From Mobilicoccus pelagius NBRC 104925 (lineage in GTDB: Bacteria; Actinomycetota; Actinomycetes; Actinomycetales; Dermatophilaceae), in contig NZ_BAFE01000001.1 of assembly GCF_000247995.1 (NCBI RefSeq), forward strand, positions 1 to 64,000: 64,000 bases of DNA. Direction: 5' to 3'. Position numbers and translations under genes: made by a program. Positions 40,253 through 48,399 of the stretch are shown here, in pieces. The notes below the pieces were generated by a model. The model was given only the letters and a program-made list of their open reading frames with translations, was not told where the DNA came from and did no database searches. Within the stretch, counting starts at the first letter, position 1; every line of letters begins with the position of its first letter.

Positions 40253-41434
40253 ATGTCAGACACGCACGACCTCACCCACGCCGGGTTCGACACCCTCGCC
40301 GTCCACGGTGCACGCGAAGACCTCGCGTCGCTCGGACTGCACGTCCCCTCCATCGACCTGTCGAGCACGTCGCCCCTGCCCGACGTCGAGTCCGGTGGTG
40401 ACTCCTACGAGAACCTCGCGACCGGCGGCACCCTCGAGGAGGGTCACTCGGCCGTCTACCAGCGCCTGTGGAACCCCACCGTCGCCCGCATGGAGGAGGC
40501 CGTCGCCTCCCTCGAGGGCACCGAACAGGCCGTGTCCTTCGGCTCCGGCATGGCAGCCCTCTCGGCCGTGCTCCTCGCCTGCGTGCAGGAGGGCAAGCCG
40601 AACATCGTCGCCGTCCGCCCCCTCTACGGCGGCACCGACCACGTCCTCGCCACCGGGATGCTCGGCACGAAGGTCACGTGGGCCACGGCCGACGAGGTGG
40701 GCACGTCGATCACGGACGAGACCGGCCTGATCATCGTCGAGTCGCCCGGCAACCCGACCCTCGAACTCGTCGACATCGCCGACGTCGTCCGCCAGGCCGG
40801 CGACGTGCCGGTGATGGTCGACAACACGTTCGCCACCCCGGTGCTCCAGCGGCCGCTCGAGTTCGGCGCGACGCTCGTCATGCACTCGGCGACGAAGTAC
40901 CTCGGCGGTCACGGCGACGTCCTCGCCGGTCTCATCGCGACGAACGCGGAGTGGGCCGCGAAGATCCGCGGCGTCCGCGCCCTCACGGGCGGCATCCTCC
41001 ACCCGCTGTCGGCGTACCTCATCCACCGTGGCCTGCAGACCCTCCCGATCCGTGTGCGGGCCCAGCAGGCCGGTGCGCAGGTCGTCGCCGAGTGGCTCAC
41101 GACGCAGGAGGGTGTGGAGAAGGTCTACTACCCGGGCGTCGAGGGCGACGACCAGGCCGGGCTCCTCGGCCGTCAGATGTCGGGCCCCGGCGCGATCGTC
41201 GCGTTCGACATGGGCTCCTACGAGGAGGCGGCGAACATCGCGAACCACACGAAGCTCATCACGCACGCCGTCTCGCTCGGCGGTGTCGACTCGCTCATCC
41301 AGCACCCGGCCTCGCTCACGCACCGCCCCGTCGCGCCCGGGGCGCGTCCGGTGCCGGGCGTCCTGCGCCTCTCCGTCGGCCTGGAGGACCCGAAGGACCT
41401 CATCGCCGACCTCGAGCGGGCGATGCAGGCCTGA
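40253..41434 (+). CDS. PLP-dependent methionine gamma-lyase / cystathionine gamma-lyase family enzyme
   Basis: A 393-residue Cys/Met-metabolism PLP enzyme. The PLP lysine is K215 in MHSATKYLGGHGD; upstream are the cofactor sites YQRLWNPTVARMEEAVA and SFGSGMAAL, the PLP-stacking Tyr in RPLYGGTDHV, and the Asp of VMVDNTFATPVL; the substrate Arg is in ARPVPGVLRLSVGLEDP. The family splits sulfur amino acids or runs transsulfuration. The neighbouring Lrp-type regulator favours methionine gamma-lyase (giving methanethiol, ammonia and 2-oxobutyrate), but sequence alone does not exclude cystathionine lyase. GGAG stands 6 nt before the ATG. A strong terminator follows. Confidence 0.85.
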   Translation: MSDTHDLTHAGFDTLAVHGAREDLASLGLHVPSIDLSSTSPLPDVESGGDSYENLATGGTLEEGHSAVYQRLWNPTVARMEEAVASLEGTEQAVSFGSGMAALSAVLLACVQEGKPNIVAVRPLYGGTDHVLATGMLGTKVTWATADEVGTSITDETGLIIVESPGNPTLELVDIADVVRQAGDVPVMVDNTFATPVLQRPLEFGATLVMHSATKYLGGHGDVLAGLIATNAEWAAKIRGVRALTGGILHPLSAYLIHRGLQTLPIRVRAQQAGAQVVAEWLTTQEGVEKVYYPGVEGDDQAGLLGRQMSGPGAIVAFDMGSYEEAANIANHTKLITHAVSLGGVDSLIQHPASLTHRPVAPGARPVPGVLRLSVGLEDPKDLIADLERAMQA

Positions 41435-41453
41435 CCACCCGGTCGCAGACACG

Positions 41454-41493
41454 ACGACGCCGGGAGGGACTGCGTGTCCCCTCCCGGCGTCGT
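41454..41493 (+). terminator. Terminator after the gamma-lyase gene
   Basis: ACGACGCCGGGAGGG (41454-41468) and CCCTCCCGGCGTCGT (41479-41493) form a perfect 15-bp stem with a 10-nt loop, 20 nt after the stop codon and before the convergent SDR gene. Confidence 0.85.
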
Positions 41494-41569
41494 CATGTCA
41501 CGCGGTCATCGCATGCGCGGTGCGGGACCCTGCGGCGATCGTCATGTGGCGACCGGCAGGCGCCGATCG

Positions 41570-42490
41570 TCACGGGGTGGGCATGCCACCGGCGACGGCG
41601 ATCGTCGCGCCGACGACGTAGCTGCTCTCGGGCGAGGCGAGAAACACGTACGCGGGGGCGAGCTCGGTCGGCTGACCGGCACGGCCGAGCGGCGTGGCCT
41701 TGCCGAACTCCGGCAGGTTCTCGGTGAGCTGGCCACCGGAGGGCTGCAGCGGGGTCCAGATCGGGCCGGGCGCGACCGCGTTGACGCGGATGCCCTTCGG
41801 CGCGAGCTGCTGCGACAGGCTCTTCGTGAAGTTGTTGATCGAGGCCTTCGTCGACGCGTAGTCGACGAGCTGCTGCGACGGCGTGTAGGCCTCGACGGAC
41901 GTCGTGTTGATGATCGTCGACCCCGGCTGCAGGTGCGGCAGCGCAGCCTTGACGACGCGGAACATCGCCATGATGTTGACGTCGAACGTGGCCTCGATCT
42001 GCTCGTCGTCGATGTCGGCGACGTCGGCGACGGCGACCTGCTTGCCACCGTTGTTGACGAGGATGTCGAGCCCGCCCAGGATCTCGACGGCCTTGGCGAC
42101 GAGGTCACGGCAGAACTGCTTGTCGCGCAGGTCACCGGGGACGGTGCCGACGGTGCGGCCCTCGGCCTTGATGACCTCGGCGACCTTCTGCGCGTCCTCC
42201 TCCTCCTCGGGGAGGTAGGCGATGACGACGTCGGCGCCCTCGCGGGCGAACGCGATCGCCGTGGCGGCGCCGATGCCGGAGTCGCCGCCGGTGACGAGCG
42301 CCTTGCGGCCCGTCAGGCGGCCGGTGCCGCGGTAGGACTTCTCGCCCAGGTCGGCCTCGGGCGTCATGTCGGCGTCGAGGCCCGTGCCGGGCAGCGAGTC
42401 CTCGGGCGGCGTGATCGAGGGGTACCGGGAGACCGGGTCCTGGAACGTGAGCTGGTCGGTCATGGTGGTGTTGGTGTCCTCCGTAGCCAT
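41570..42490 (-). CDS. Short-chain dehydrogenase/reductase (YghA/YhdF type)
   Basis: A 306-residue SDR with the long N-terminal extension (about 55 residues, DPVSRYPSITPPEDSLPGTG) seen in the YghA/YhdF/YhxC group. It has the NAD(P) site VTGGDSGIGAATAIAFAREG, the NNGGKQ motif (a variant of NNAG), the catalytic Ser in INTTSVEAY and the YASTK catalytic Tyr-Lys, then VNAVAPGPIWTPLQP. Members of the group reduce small aldehydes or are stress-induced. The ATG at 42490 is near a -10-like TAAGGG and AGGGC, so leader type is unclear. It converges with the gamma-lyase gene. Confidence 0.85.
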   Translation of the reverse strand: MATEDTNTTMTDQLTFQDPVSRYPSITPPEDSLPGTGLDADMTPEADLGEKSYRGTGRLTGRKALVTGGDSGIGAATAIAFAREGADVVIAYLPEEEEDAQKVAEVIKAEGRTVGTVPGDLRDKQFCRDLVAKAVEILGGLDILVNNGGKQVAVADVADIDDEQIEATFDVNIMAMFRVVKAALPHLQPGSTIINTTSVEAYTPSQQLVDYASTKASINNFTKSLSQQLAPKGIRVNAVAPGPIWTPLQPSGGQLTENLPEFGKATPLGRAGQPTELAPAYVFLASPESSYVVGATIAVAGGMPTP

Positions 42491-42677
42491 GCCCTGCCCT
42501 TACCCGGTCCTCGCCCTGCGCATGCCATGAGGTCGTCATGGGCGACAAGGGAATACGGCTCGGGGCATCGTCCGCCGCCCCTCGGGGAGGGGTGTCGGGG
42601 GCGAGGTGACCCGGCGTGTGCGGCCACGGCGGACGGCCGGGATCGGATCGTCGGTGGGGGCGCCTAGGGTGACGCCC

Positions 42678-44393
42678 ATGTCGAGCACCCCGGACGCGCC
42701 TCCCCGCGAGCAGTGGGTGGCGCTCGTCGTGGGTCCGTCGGCCGCGCAGGCGTGGGGAGCCCCGCCGCGTCCTCGGGTGGCGTTCGTGGGCCCCGGCATC
42801 CGCGAGGTCGTCGACGTCGACGACGCGTCGGCACTCGCCGCACGTCTCGAGGAGGGACGCCCGCGGTGGGTGTGGTGGGCCGCGCTCTCGGCGGGGCGAC
42901 TCCTCGTCGACGCGGAGGTACGTCCGGCTCGGGTGTGGGATGTCGCCGAGGCACACCGGCTCCTCGTCGGCGGGATGCGCGCCGATCCCGGGCTCGCGTG
43001 GGCCGCCGCGCACGGCCTCGACCCGGCCGGGCTCCCCGCCGCCCACCGCGGCGACCTCCTCGACCTCGCGGGCGCCGGGGACGAGGGCGGCGACGAGACC
43101 TCTCCGATTCGGCCCGACGGCTACCTGCGCGCCGACGCCGTCGCGGGCGAGTGGGCCGTCACCGACGAGCGCCTCCTCACCTGGGGCGAGGCCGCGCTCG
43201 CGTGCGCTCGCGCGCAGGAGGAGGCGGCGCGACGGGTGTCGCCGCGGCTCGTCACCACCGTGCACTCCGAGTCGGCCGCCGCGGCGCTCTGCGAGGAACT
43301 GCGCCACGACGGCCTTCCCGTCGACCGCGGCGCCCTCCTCGACATCGTCGGTCCCCTGTGCGGCCCGCCCGCCGCGCGCGACGCGGAGGTGCTGCGCCTC
43401 GTGCCCGACCGGGAGGACACCGACCTGCGCAACCCCGCCGCGGTGAAGGACATGCTGGCCTCCGTCGGCATCGACGTCCCTTCGACCCGCAAGCACGTCC
43501 TCGCCGACTACGCCGCCGTCCACCCCGTCGTCCCCGCGCTCCTGCAATGGCGCGTCGCCGAACGCATCGCGACGACCTACGGTCTCGCGTGGATCGAGGA
43601 GCACATCGGCCCCGACGACCGTCTCCGCGGCGAGTGGCGCCCCTGCGACGGCGGCGCAGGGCGCATGACCGCCGCGAGCGGCCTGCACAACCTGCCCGCG
43701 ATGCTCCGCCCGGCCGTCGCCGCGGGCCCCGGGCACGTGTTCGTGCGCGCCGACCTCGGGCAGATCGAGCCGCGGGTCCTCGCCGTCGTCTCCGGCGACG
43801 CGGCGTTCGTGCAGGCCACGCAGGCCGACGACCTCTACGCGCCCGTCGCCGCCCGCCTCGGGGTCGAGCGGGCGCACGCGAAGGTCGCGGTGCTCTCGGC
43901 GATGTACGGCGGCCGTGCGGGGGCCGCGTCCGCCGCGCTCGCCGGGTTGCAGCGGGAGTACCCCGTCGCCGTCGCCCACCTCGAACGGGCCTACGACGCG
44001 GGGGTGCGGGGCGAGGCGATCCGCACGTACGGCGGGCGCCTGCTGCCCACGGGCCGGATGCTCGGCCCCGACCGACGCCCCGGGGAGAATCCCGAACTCG
44101 ACGCCGCACGAGGCCGATTCGCGCGCAACGCGATCATCCAAGGCGCAGCGGCGGAGCTGTTCAAGGCGTGGGCCGCGACCGTACGGGCCACGACGCGCGA
44201 CCTCGGCGCGCGGATCGTCCTCTGCCTGCACGACGAACTCCTCGTCCACGTCCCCGCCGACCACGGCGAGGAGACCGCCGCCCGCGTCGACCGCGCCCTC
44301 CTCGACGCCACCCGCCGCTGGACCGGCGGCAGCCCCGCCCGGTTCGTCAGCGACACCCAGATCGTCGCCCGCTGGTCGGAGGCGAAGGAGTAA
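42678..44393 (+). CDS. Stand-alone family A DNA polymerase (PolA-like, no 5'-nuclease)
   Basis: A 571-residue protein whose C-terminal 350 residues are a family A polymerase: motif A VRADLGQIEPRVLAVV (catalytic Asp and steric-gate Glu), motif B RAHAKVAVLSAMYGGRAG (the RxxxKx7YG pattern), and motif C LCLHDELLVH (Asp-Glu). In motif B the residue that is Phe or Tyr in PolA enzymes is Leu, and motif A has Leu-Gly in place of Tyr-Ser. The N-terminal 220 residues occupy the place of the exonuclease domain but show no clear DEDD residues. TAGGGT lies 7 nt before the ATG at 42678 (leaderless). It is presumed to work in repair or lesion bypass; the housekeeping PolA would be elsewhere. Confidence 0.8.
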   Translation: MSSTPDAPPREQWVALVVGPSAAQAWGAPPRPRVAFVGPGIREVVDVDDASALAARLEEGRPRWVWWAALSAGRLLVDAEVRPARVWDVAEAHRLLVGGMRADPGLAWAAAHGLDPAGLPAAHRGDLLDLAGAGDEGGDETSPIRPDGYLRADAVAGEWAVTDERLLTWGEAALACARAQEEAARRVSPRLVTTVHSESAAAALCEELRHDGLPVDRGALLDIVGPLCGPPAARDAEVLRLVPDREDTDLRNPAAVKDMLASVGIDVPSTRKHVLADYAAVHPVVPALLQWRVAERIATTYGLAWIEEHIGPDDRLRGEWRPCDGGAGRMTAASGLHNLPAMLRPAVAAGPGHVFVRADLGQIEPRVLAVVSGDAAFVQATQADDLYAPVAARLGVERAHAKVAVLSAMYGGRAGAASAALAGLQREYPVAVAHLERAYDAGVRGEAIRTYGGRLLPTGRMLGPDRRPGENPELDAARGRFARNAIIQGAAAELFKAWAATVRATTRDLGARIVLCLHDELLVHVPADHGEETAARVDRALLDATRRWTGGSPARFVSDTQIVARWSEAKE

Positions 44394-44486
44394 CCGCCCC
44401 CGCACCCGTGACGCCGCCCGCGGCGATGTGAGGATGACCGCGAGACGGTCGGTACCGACCGCGACGACGGCACGAGGAGGACGGTC

Positions 44487-45320
44487 ATGGGTGTGCGGGT
44501 GACCGCGATCGGGATCCACCCGGTGAAGAGCACGGCGATCCGGCGCGTGGCGCGGGCCGAGGTCACCGCCGCCGGGCTGCGGGGCGACCGCGAGTGGATG
44601 GTCGTCGACGACTCCGGCGAGATGGTCTCCGCCCGCCAGGAGCCGAGGCTGTTCACGGTCTGCGCAAGCACCCCCGCGACGGGCGACACCGCCGCCGACC
44701 TGCGCCTCGAGGCACCGGGCGTGGCCCCCCTCGACGTCGCCTACTCGGATGAGGGCGACCGCGACGTGCGGCTGTTCCGTCGGACCCACCTCGTCGGACG
44801 CCCCGCGGGTGAGGCCGCCGACGCATGGCTGCAGCGGGCCCTCGGCCGTGACGACCTCCACCTCGTCCGCTGCGCCGAGCCGCAACCGCGGCGCTCGAGG
44901 AGCGGGGTGGAGCGCATGGCGACGTTTCAGGACGGTTACCCGGTGACGCTCCTGTCGGAGGAGTCCGTCGTGCAGGTGGACGCGTGGGCGGCCGAGGCGG
45001 CCCGGGCCCGCGGGGAGGAGCCGGTCCACGTCGACGCCCGCCGCTTCCGCCCCAACGTCCTCGTGAGCGGCGCCGAGGCCGCGTTCGCCGAGGACGACTG
45101 GGAGCGCATGCGCATCGGTGACGTCGTCCTGCGCCGCGCCTCCCTCGTCGCCCGCTGTGTGATGACGACGATCGACCCCGACGACCTCGGCCGCGGCAAG
45201 GACCCCATCCGCACCCTCGCCGCCCACCGCCGCTGGGACGGCAGCACGTGGCTCGCGGTCAACCTCGTGCCCGAGCAGGACGGCGTGATCGCCGTCGGCG
45301 ACGACGTCGAACCCCTCTGA
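44487..45320 (+). CDS. MOSC domain protein
   Basis: A 277-residue protein with an N-terminal MOSC beta-barrel domain (VTAIGIHPVKSTAIRRVARA, GLRGDREWMVVDDSGEMVSA, RQEPRL) and a C-terminal MOSC domain (VDARRFRPNVLVSGAEAAFA, with the conserved Cys in LVARCVMTTIDPDDL). The family binds molybdenum cofactor and transfers sulfur or reduces N-hydroxylated compounds (mARC/YcbX-like). No ferredoxin domain is fused, so an electron donor would be separate. GAGGAGG lies 6 nt before the ATG. It follows the polymerase gene by 93 nt. Confidence 0.88.
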   Translation: MGVRVTAIGIHPVKSTAIRRVARAEVTAAGLRGDREWMVVDDSGEMVSARQEPRLFTVCASTPATGDTAADLRLEAPGVAPLDVAYSDEGDRDVRLFRRTHLVGRPAGEAADAWLQRALGRDDLHLVRCAEPQPRRSRSGVERMATFQDGYPVTLLSEESVVQVDAWAAEAARARGEEPVHVDARRFRPNVLVSGAEAAFAEDDWERMRIGDVVLRRASLVARCVMTTIDPDDLGRGKDPIRTLAAHRRWDGSTWLAVNLVPEQDGVIAVGDDVEPL

Positions 45321-45342
45321 CCCTTCCGCGACCGAACGGCGG

Positions 45343-45885
45343 TCAGGCCGAGGCGTGGTCGCGTTCGAGGTCGAGGAGGGCGCGCTTGCGTTCGACACCG
45401 CCCGCGTAGCCGGTGAGATCACCGTTCGCACCGACGACGCGGTGGCACGGCACGACGACGCTGATGGGGTTGCGGCCCACCGCGGCCCCGACCGCCCGCG
45501 AGGCGCCCGGCTGCCCGACCTCCGCGGCGAGGGTCGCGTAGCTGCGCGTCTGCCCGTACGGGATCCGGGCGAGCGCGGCCCACACGCCTCGCTGGAAGGC
45601 GGTGCCGACCGGGGCGAGCGGCAGGTCGAAGGCCGTGCGCTCGCCGGCGAAGTACTCCCCGAGCTGTCGACGGGCCTCCGAGAACGGGGCCGCGTCATCG
45701 TCCCGGGCGCCGAACGTCGCCACGTCGGGCCGGTGCTTCTGGCCGTCGAGGTACACCCCGACGAGATGCGTGCCGTCGGAGACGAGCGTGACCTCGCCGA
45801 CGGGGGTGTCGACGCTGCTGTGGATCCGCGGCCCGGGCGACCCGTGGGTCCTGGGGCGGCGGGGAGCGTCCGGCGGGGTCGTCAT
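45343..45885 (-). CDS. ogt: Methylated-DNA-protein-cysteine methyltransferase
   Basis: A 180-residue suicide repair protein that removes alkyl groups from O6-alkylguanine. The acceptor is C147 in [10 protein letters not shown]; other conserved parts are [20 protein letters not shown] (DNA-binding helix region), [13 protein letters not shown] (Arg finger) and [15 protein letters not shown]. No AdaA-type metal or AraC domain is present, so it is Ogt-like. A -10-like GATACT ends 7 nt before the ATG, but the gene also starts only 28 nt after the flavin monooxygenase stop on the same strand, so cotranscription is possible. It converges with the MOSC gene. Confidence 0.92.
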   Translation of the reverse strand: MTTPPDAPRRPRTHGSPGPRIHSSVDTPVGEVTLVSDGTHLVGVYLDGQKHRPDVATFGARDDDAAPFSEARRQLGEYFAGERTAFDLPLAPVGTAFQRGVWAALARIPYGQTRSYATLAAEVGQPGASRAVGAAVGRNPISVVVPCHRVVGANGDLTGYAGGVERKRALLDLERDHASA

Positions 45886-45913
45886 GACCCCGAGTATCGC
45901 CCCCGCCCGCGGG

Positions 45914-46987
45914 TCAGCGACGCCGCACGGTGCCCCGGCCGAGCAGCGCACAGGCGTCGTCGACGGCGGCGCGCGCCCACTGGCCGACGCCGATGAGCGT
46001 CGCCGAGGCCGGGCCCGCCCAGTCGCCGTAGCCGACGAGGTAGAGGCCGGGGACGCCCTCGACGCGCGGGCCGTCGGTGACGACGTGGCCGCTCTCCCGG
46101 GGTAGGTCGAGGCCGTCGAGGTGTCGCAACGCCGGCCGGAACCCCGTGCACCAGACGAGGTCGTCGAACTCCCGCGTCGTCCCGTCGGCCCACACCGCCC
46201 CGGTGCGGGTGAGCCGCTGGGGCATCGGCAGACGTCGCAGTGCACCGGTGTCGCGCGCCTCACGCACCGGCGGGACGACGACGATGTCGCCGAGACCACC
46301 GACCCCGCGTGCCCCCTCCTCGCCCCGTACGCGTGCGCTCGCGAGGCGGAAGAGTTCGCGACCGTCGACGTCGTCGGGCAGGTACCGGGGCTCGTCGAGC
46401 GTGCACCAGAGGATCTCGGGCACGGCCGGGTCCAGCGCGAGGTCCGCGGCGATCTGAGCCCCGGAGTTCGCGCCCCCGACGACCATGACGCGGCGCCCCT
46501 CGTGCGCGGCCGGCGAGACGTAGCGGGAGCAGTGGAGCTGCCGGCCGAGGAACGTCGACCGACCGTCGATCGCGGGCACGAACGGCCGCGACCACGTGCC
46601 CGTCGCACTCACGACCACCGGCGCCCGCCACGTGCGCGTCTCGTGGGCGCCGTCGACCCCCACGACCACGAATCCGCCCGCCGCCTGCCGCACCTCGGTG
46701 ACGTGCACCGGACGTTCGACGGGGATCTCGTACCGCTCCTCGTAACGCCGCAGGTAGTCGACGACGTGCGCGGCGTCGGGATTCCCGCCGCGCGACGGAG
46801 GCATCTGCCACCCCGGCAGCGAGGAGAACTCCGCCGGGGAGAACAACCGCAACGACTCCCACGTGTGCGTCCACGCCCCACCGGGCTCCGGCGCGTCGTC
46901 GAGGACGACGTACTCGAGCCCCGCCCGCCGCAGATAGAACGCGGCCGCGAGTCCCGCCTGACCACCACCGATGACGACGACGTCCAT
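45914..46987 (-). CDS. Flavin-containing monooxygenase (ArsO/CzcO-like)
   Basis: A 357-residue two-dinucleotide-site flavoprotein: the FAD motif [20 protein letters not shown] at the very N-terminus, the NADPH motif [20 protein letters not shown] near residue 167, and the ATG-type closing motif [15 protein letters not shown]. Length and motifs fit the ArsO/YhiN-like 'NAD(P)-binding domain' monooxygenases, some of which sit in arsenic operons; no ars gene is present here. The ATG at 46987 is preceded by GGATGGGG, and CAGGAT 6 nt upstream may be the -10. Downstream on the same strand is ogt. Confidence 0.8.
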   Translation of the reverse strand: MDVVVIGGGQAGLAAAFYLRRAGLEYVVLDDAPEPGGAWTHTWESLRLFSPAEFSSLPGWQMPPSRGGNPDAAHVVDYLRRYEERYEIPVERPVHVTEVRQAAGGFVVVGVDGAHETRTWRAPVVVSATGTWSRPFVPAIDGRSTFLGRQLHCSRYVSPAAHEGRRVMVVGGANSGAQIAADLALDPAVPEILWCTLDEPRYLPDDVDGRELFRLASARVRGEEGARGVGGLGDIVVVPPVREARDTGALRRLPMPQRLTRTGAVWADGTTREFDDLVWCTGFRPALRHLDGLDLPRESGHVVTDGPRVEGVPGLYLVGYGDWAGPASATLIGVGQWARAAVDDACALLGRGTVRRR

Positions 46988-47127
46988 CGCCCCATCCTGG
47001 CACCCCGCGCCGGGCGACGGCAGGGGGTCGCCGACCTCGCCGCACGACGTCTCGGCGGCACCCGGAAACGCATGGCTCGCCGCAATCCCCCTCATGGCGT
47101 CCTGACAGGTCCGACGTCGACCCTCGA

Positions 47128-47155
47128 GGTGTCGGGTCGGAACCGCTCCGACACC
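47128..47155 (+). promoter_or_regulatory. Leader hairpin before the secreted small protein
   Basis: GGTGTCGG (47128-47135) pairs with CCGACACC (47148-47155) around a 12-nt loop, 12 nt before the ribosome site GGGAGG of the next gene. It may be a leader hairpin or an operator. Confidence 0.35.
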
Positions 47156-47175
47156 CCACGACGGGAGGACCACCG

Positions 47176-47517
47176 ATGACCACCAGGACGAAGATCGCGA
47201 TGGGCGCAGCCGCTCTCGTGAGCACCGGATCCCTCGCCTTCGCGGGGGCGACCCTCGCCTCCGCCGACACCCCCACCCCGGGCGCCGGCTCCGGCACCAC
47301 CGCGACGACCGACACGGCCACCACCCCGCCGGACCGTTGCGGACCCGGCGGCGGCTCGCAGGGCGGGCAGCAGCAGGACGACGGGCCGGGTGCGCAGCAG
47401 CAGGGCGGGGCGCAGGGCGCGGCGCCGTCGGGTGCCTCGTCGCGCGTGCCCTCCGCGGGGACGAGTCCGACGGACGTCCCGGCCCCTGCGGCGGCCACGA
47501 CCTCACAGGCCGCGTGA
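47176..47517 (+). CDS. Small secreted low-complexity protein
   Basis: A 113-residue protein with a Sec signal peptide (KIAMGAAALVSTGSLAFAGA, probable cleavage after ASA-DT near residue 31). The mature part is rich in Thr, Gly, Gln, Pro and Ala (GGGSQGGQQQDDGPGAQQQG) with a single Cys in PDRCGPGG. No domain is recognisable; it is probably a disordered wall or extracellular protein. GGGAGG precedes the ATG. A terminator follows at 47526, so it is monocistronic. Confidence 0.6.
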   Translation: MTTRTKIAMGAAALVSTGSLAFAGATLASADTPTPGAGSGTTATTDTATTPPDRCGPGGGSQGGQQQDDGPGAQQQGGAQGAAPSGASSRVPSAGTSPTDVPAPAAATTSQAA

Positions 47518-47525
47518 GCGCCGGA

Positions 47526-47558
47526 CGGCCGGGTGCACCACGGAGACGCACCCGGCCG
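47526..47558 (+). terminator. Terminator after the small secreted protein
   Basis: CGGCCGGGTGC (47526-47536) and GCACCCGGCCG (47548-47558) form a perfect 11-bp stem with an 11-nt loop, 9 nt after the stop codon. Confidence 0.8.
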
Positions 47559-47677
47559 GCCGTGTGGCGTGGCTCATGTCTCCGAGGCCGTCCTGGCCGA
47601 TCCGCCTGCGGTGACGGGTTTTTCGGAGAGAGGTGTGGGCGGACGTCCTGGTCTTGCGTCCCAGTCGACCGACTAGA

Positions 47678-47687
47678 TGATGCATCA
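47678..47687. promoter_or_regulatory. Palindrome upstream of the MarR regulator gene
   Basis: TGATGCATCA is a perfect 10-bp palindrome located just upstream of the -10-like CATACT (47692-47697), which is 6 nt before the ATG at 47704. Its position within the promoter and its AT content relative to the surroundings suit an autoregulatory MarR site. Confidence 0.45.
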
Positions 47688-47703
47688 CTGTCATACTGGG
47701 GGA

Positions 47704-48180
47704 ATGACGGATTCACCGTGGCTGGATGATCGGAGCCAGCGCGTGTGGCGCCGGTGGCTCACCGTGACCGGCGCCCTGCCCGGTGCGCTGGGCGCACAGC
47801 TCCAGGCCGACTCGCGCCTCTCGACCGCGGACTTCTCCGTCCTCGTGCAGCTCAGTGAGGCCGAGGGGGAGCGGTACCGCATCGCCGAGCTGGCCGACGC
47901 CCTCCAGTGGGAACGCAGTCGCCTCTCCCACCAGCTCACCCGCATGGAGAAGCGCGGGCTCGTCCGGCGCGAGGAGTGCACCCACGACGGACGCGGCGCG
48001 TTCGCCGTGCTCACCGACGAGGGTCGCGACCGCCTCGTGCAGGCCGCGCCCGGTCACGCCCGCCTCGTCCGCGGCATCTTCTTCGACGACATCCCCGCCG
48101 AGGATCTCGACGCGTTCGAGCGCGTCCTCACCCGCCTCGACGAACGCATCGCCGCCGCCGCGGCGCCCGCGTCGGACTGA
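47704..48180 (+). CDS. MarR family transcriptional regulator
   Basis: A 158-residue winged-helix protein: helix RVWRRWLTVTGALPGALGAQ, the HTH part YRIAELADALQWERSRLSHQ, the recognition helix continuing LTRMEKRGLVRREECTHDGR and the wing GAFAVLTDEGRDRL. The sequence WERSRLSHQLTRMEKRGLV matches the subgroup that responds to phenolics or oxidants; there is a single Cys in the wing (EECTHDG) that could sense oxidants, which is speculation. The ATG at 47704 has GGGGGA before it and a -10-like hexamer 6 nt upstream. No linked efflux gene is present; its targets are elsewhere or itself. Confidence 0.88.
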   Translation: MTDSPWLDDRSQRVWRRWLTVTGALPGALGAQLQADSRLSTADFSVLVQLSEAEGERYRIAELADALQWERSRLSHQLTRMEKRGLVRREECTHDGRGAFAVLTDEGRDRLVQAAPGHARLVRGIFFDDIPAEDLDAFERVLTRLDERIAAAAAPASD

Positions 48181-48296
48181 GCGTCCGGACACCTCCTCGG
48201 TGGCTCGGCCACCGACGAACCCCCTGAACCCCAGGGACTCTCGTGCGTGTGATGCCCTGAGATGCTCGTCGTCGAAGGGTTGTCGCCGACGACGCC

Positions 48297-48353
48297 TAGT
48301 CTCGGAGCAGATCCCACCGATGAGGTGAACGGCGCCGTTCACGCAGCGGTGGG
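48297..48353 (+). promoter_or_regulatory. Promoter and leader hairpin/palindrome of recCBD
   Basis: TAGTCT (48297-48302) is a likely -10. Downstream, GTGAACGGCGCCGTTCAC (48325-48342) is a perfect 18-bp palindrome, and flanking CCCACCG (48313-48319) and CGGTGGG (48347-48353) can extend it as an outer stem. It would form a hairpin in the recC leader, 50-90 nt before the ATG. It does not match the actinobacterial SOS box GAAC-N4-GTTC because the spacing is 6. Confidence 0.5.
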
Positions 48354-48399
48354 GCCGGGCGTCGTCGGGCGCCCGTGACCCGGGCACGAGGAGGGCGAC

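Noticed and set aside
42132-45698. Minus-strand open frame of 1188 codons across the polymerase and MOSC genes
   Set aside because: It spans two well-supported plus-strand genes; composition is that of antisense translation.
48325-48342. LexA (SOS) box before recC
   Set aside because: The arms GAAC and GTTC are separated by 6 nt, not the 4 nt of the actinobacterial SOS box, so it is reported only as a palindrome.
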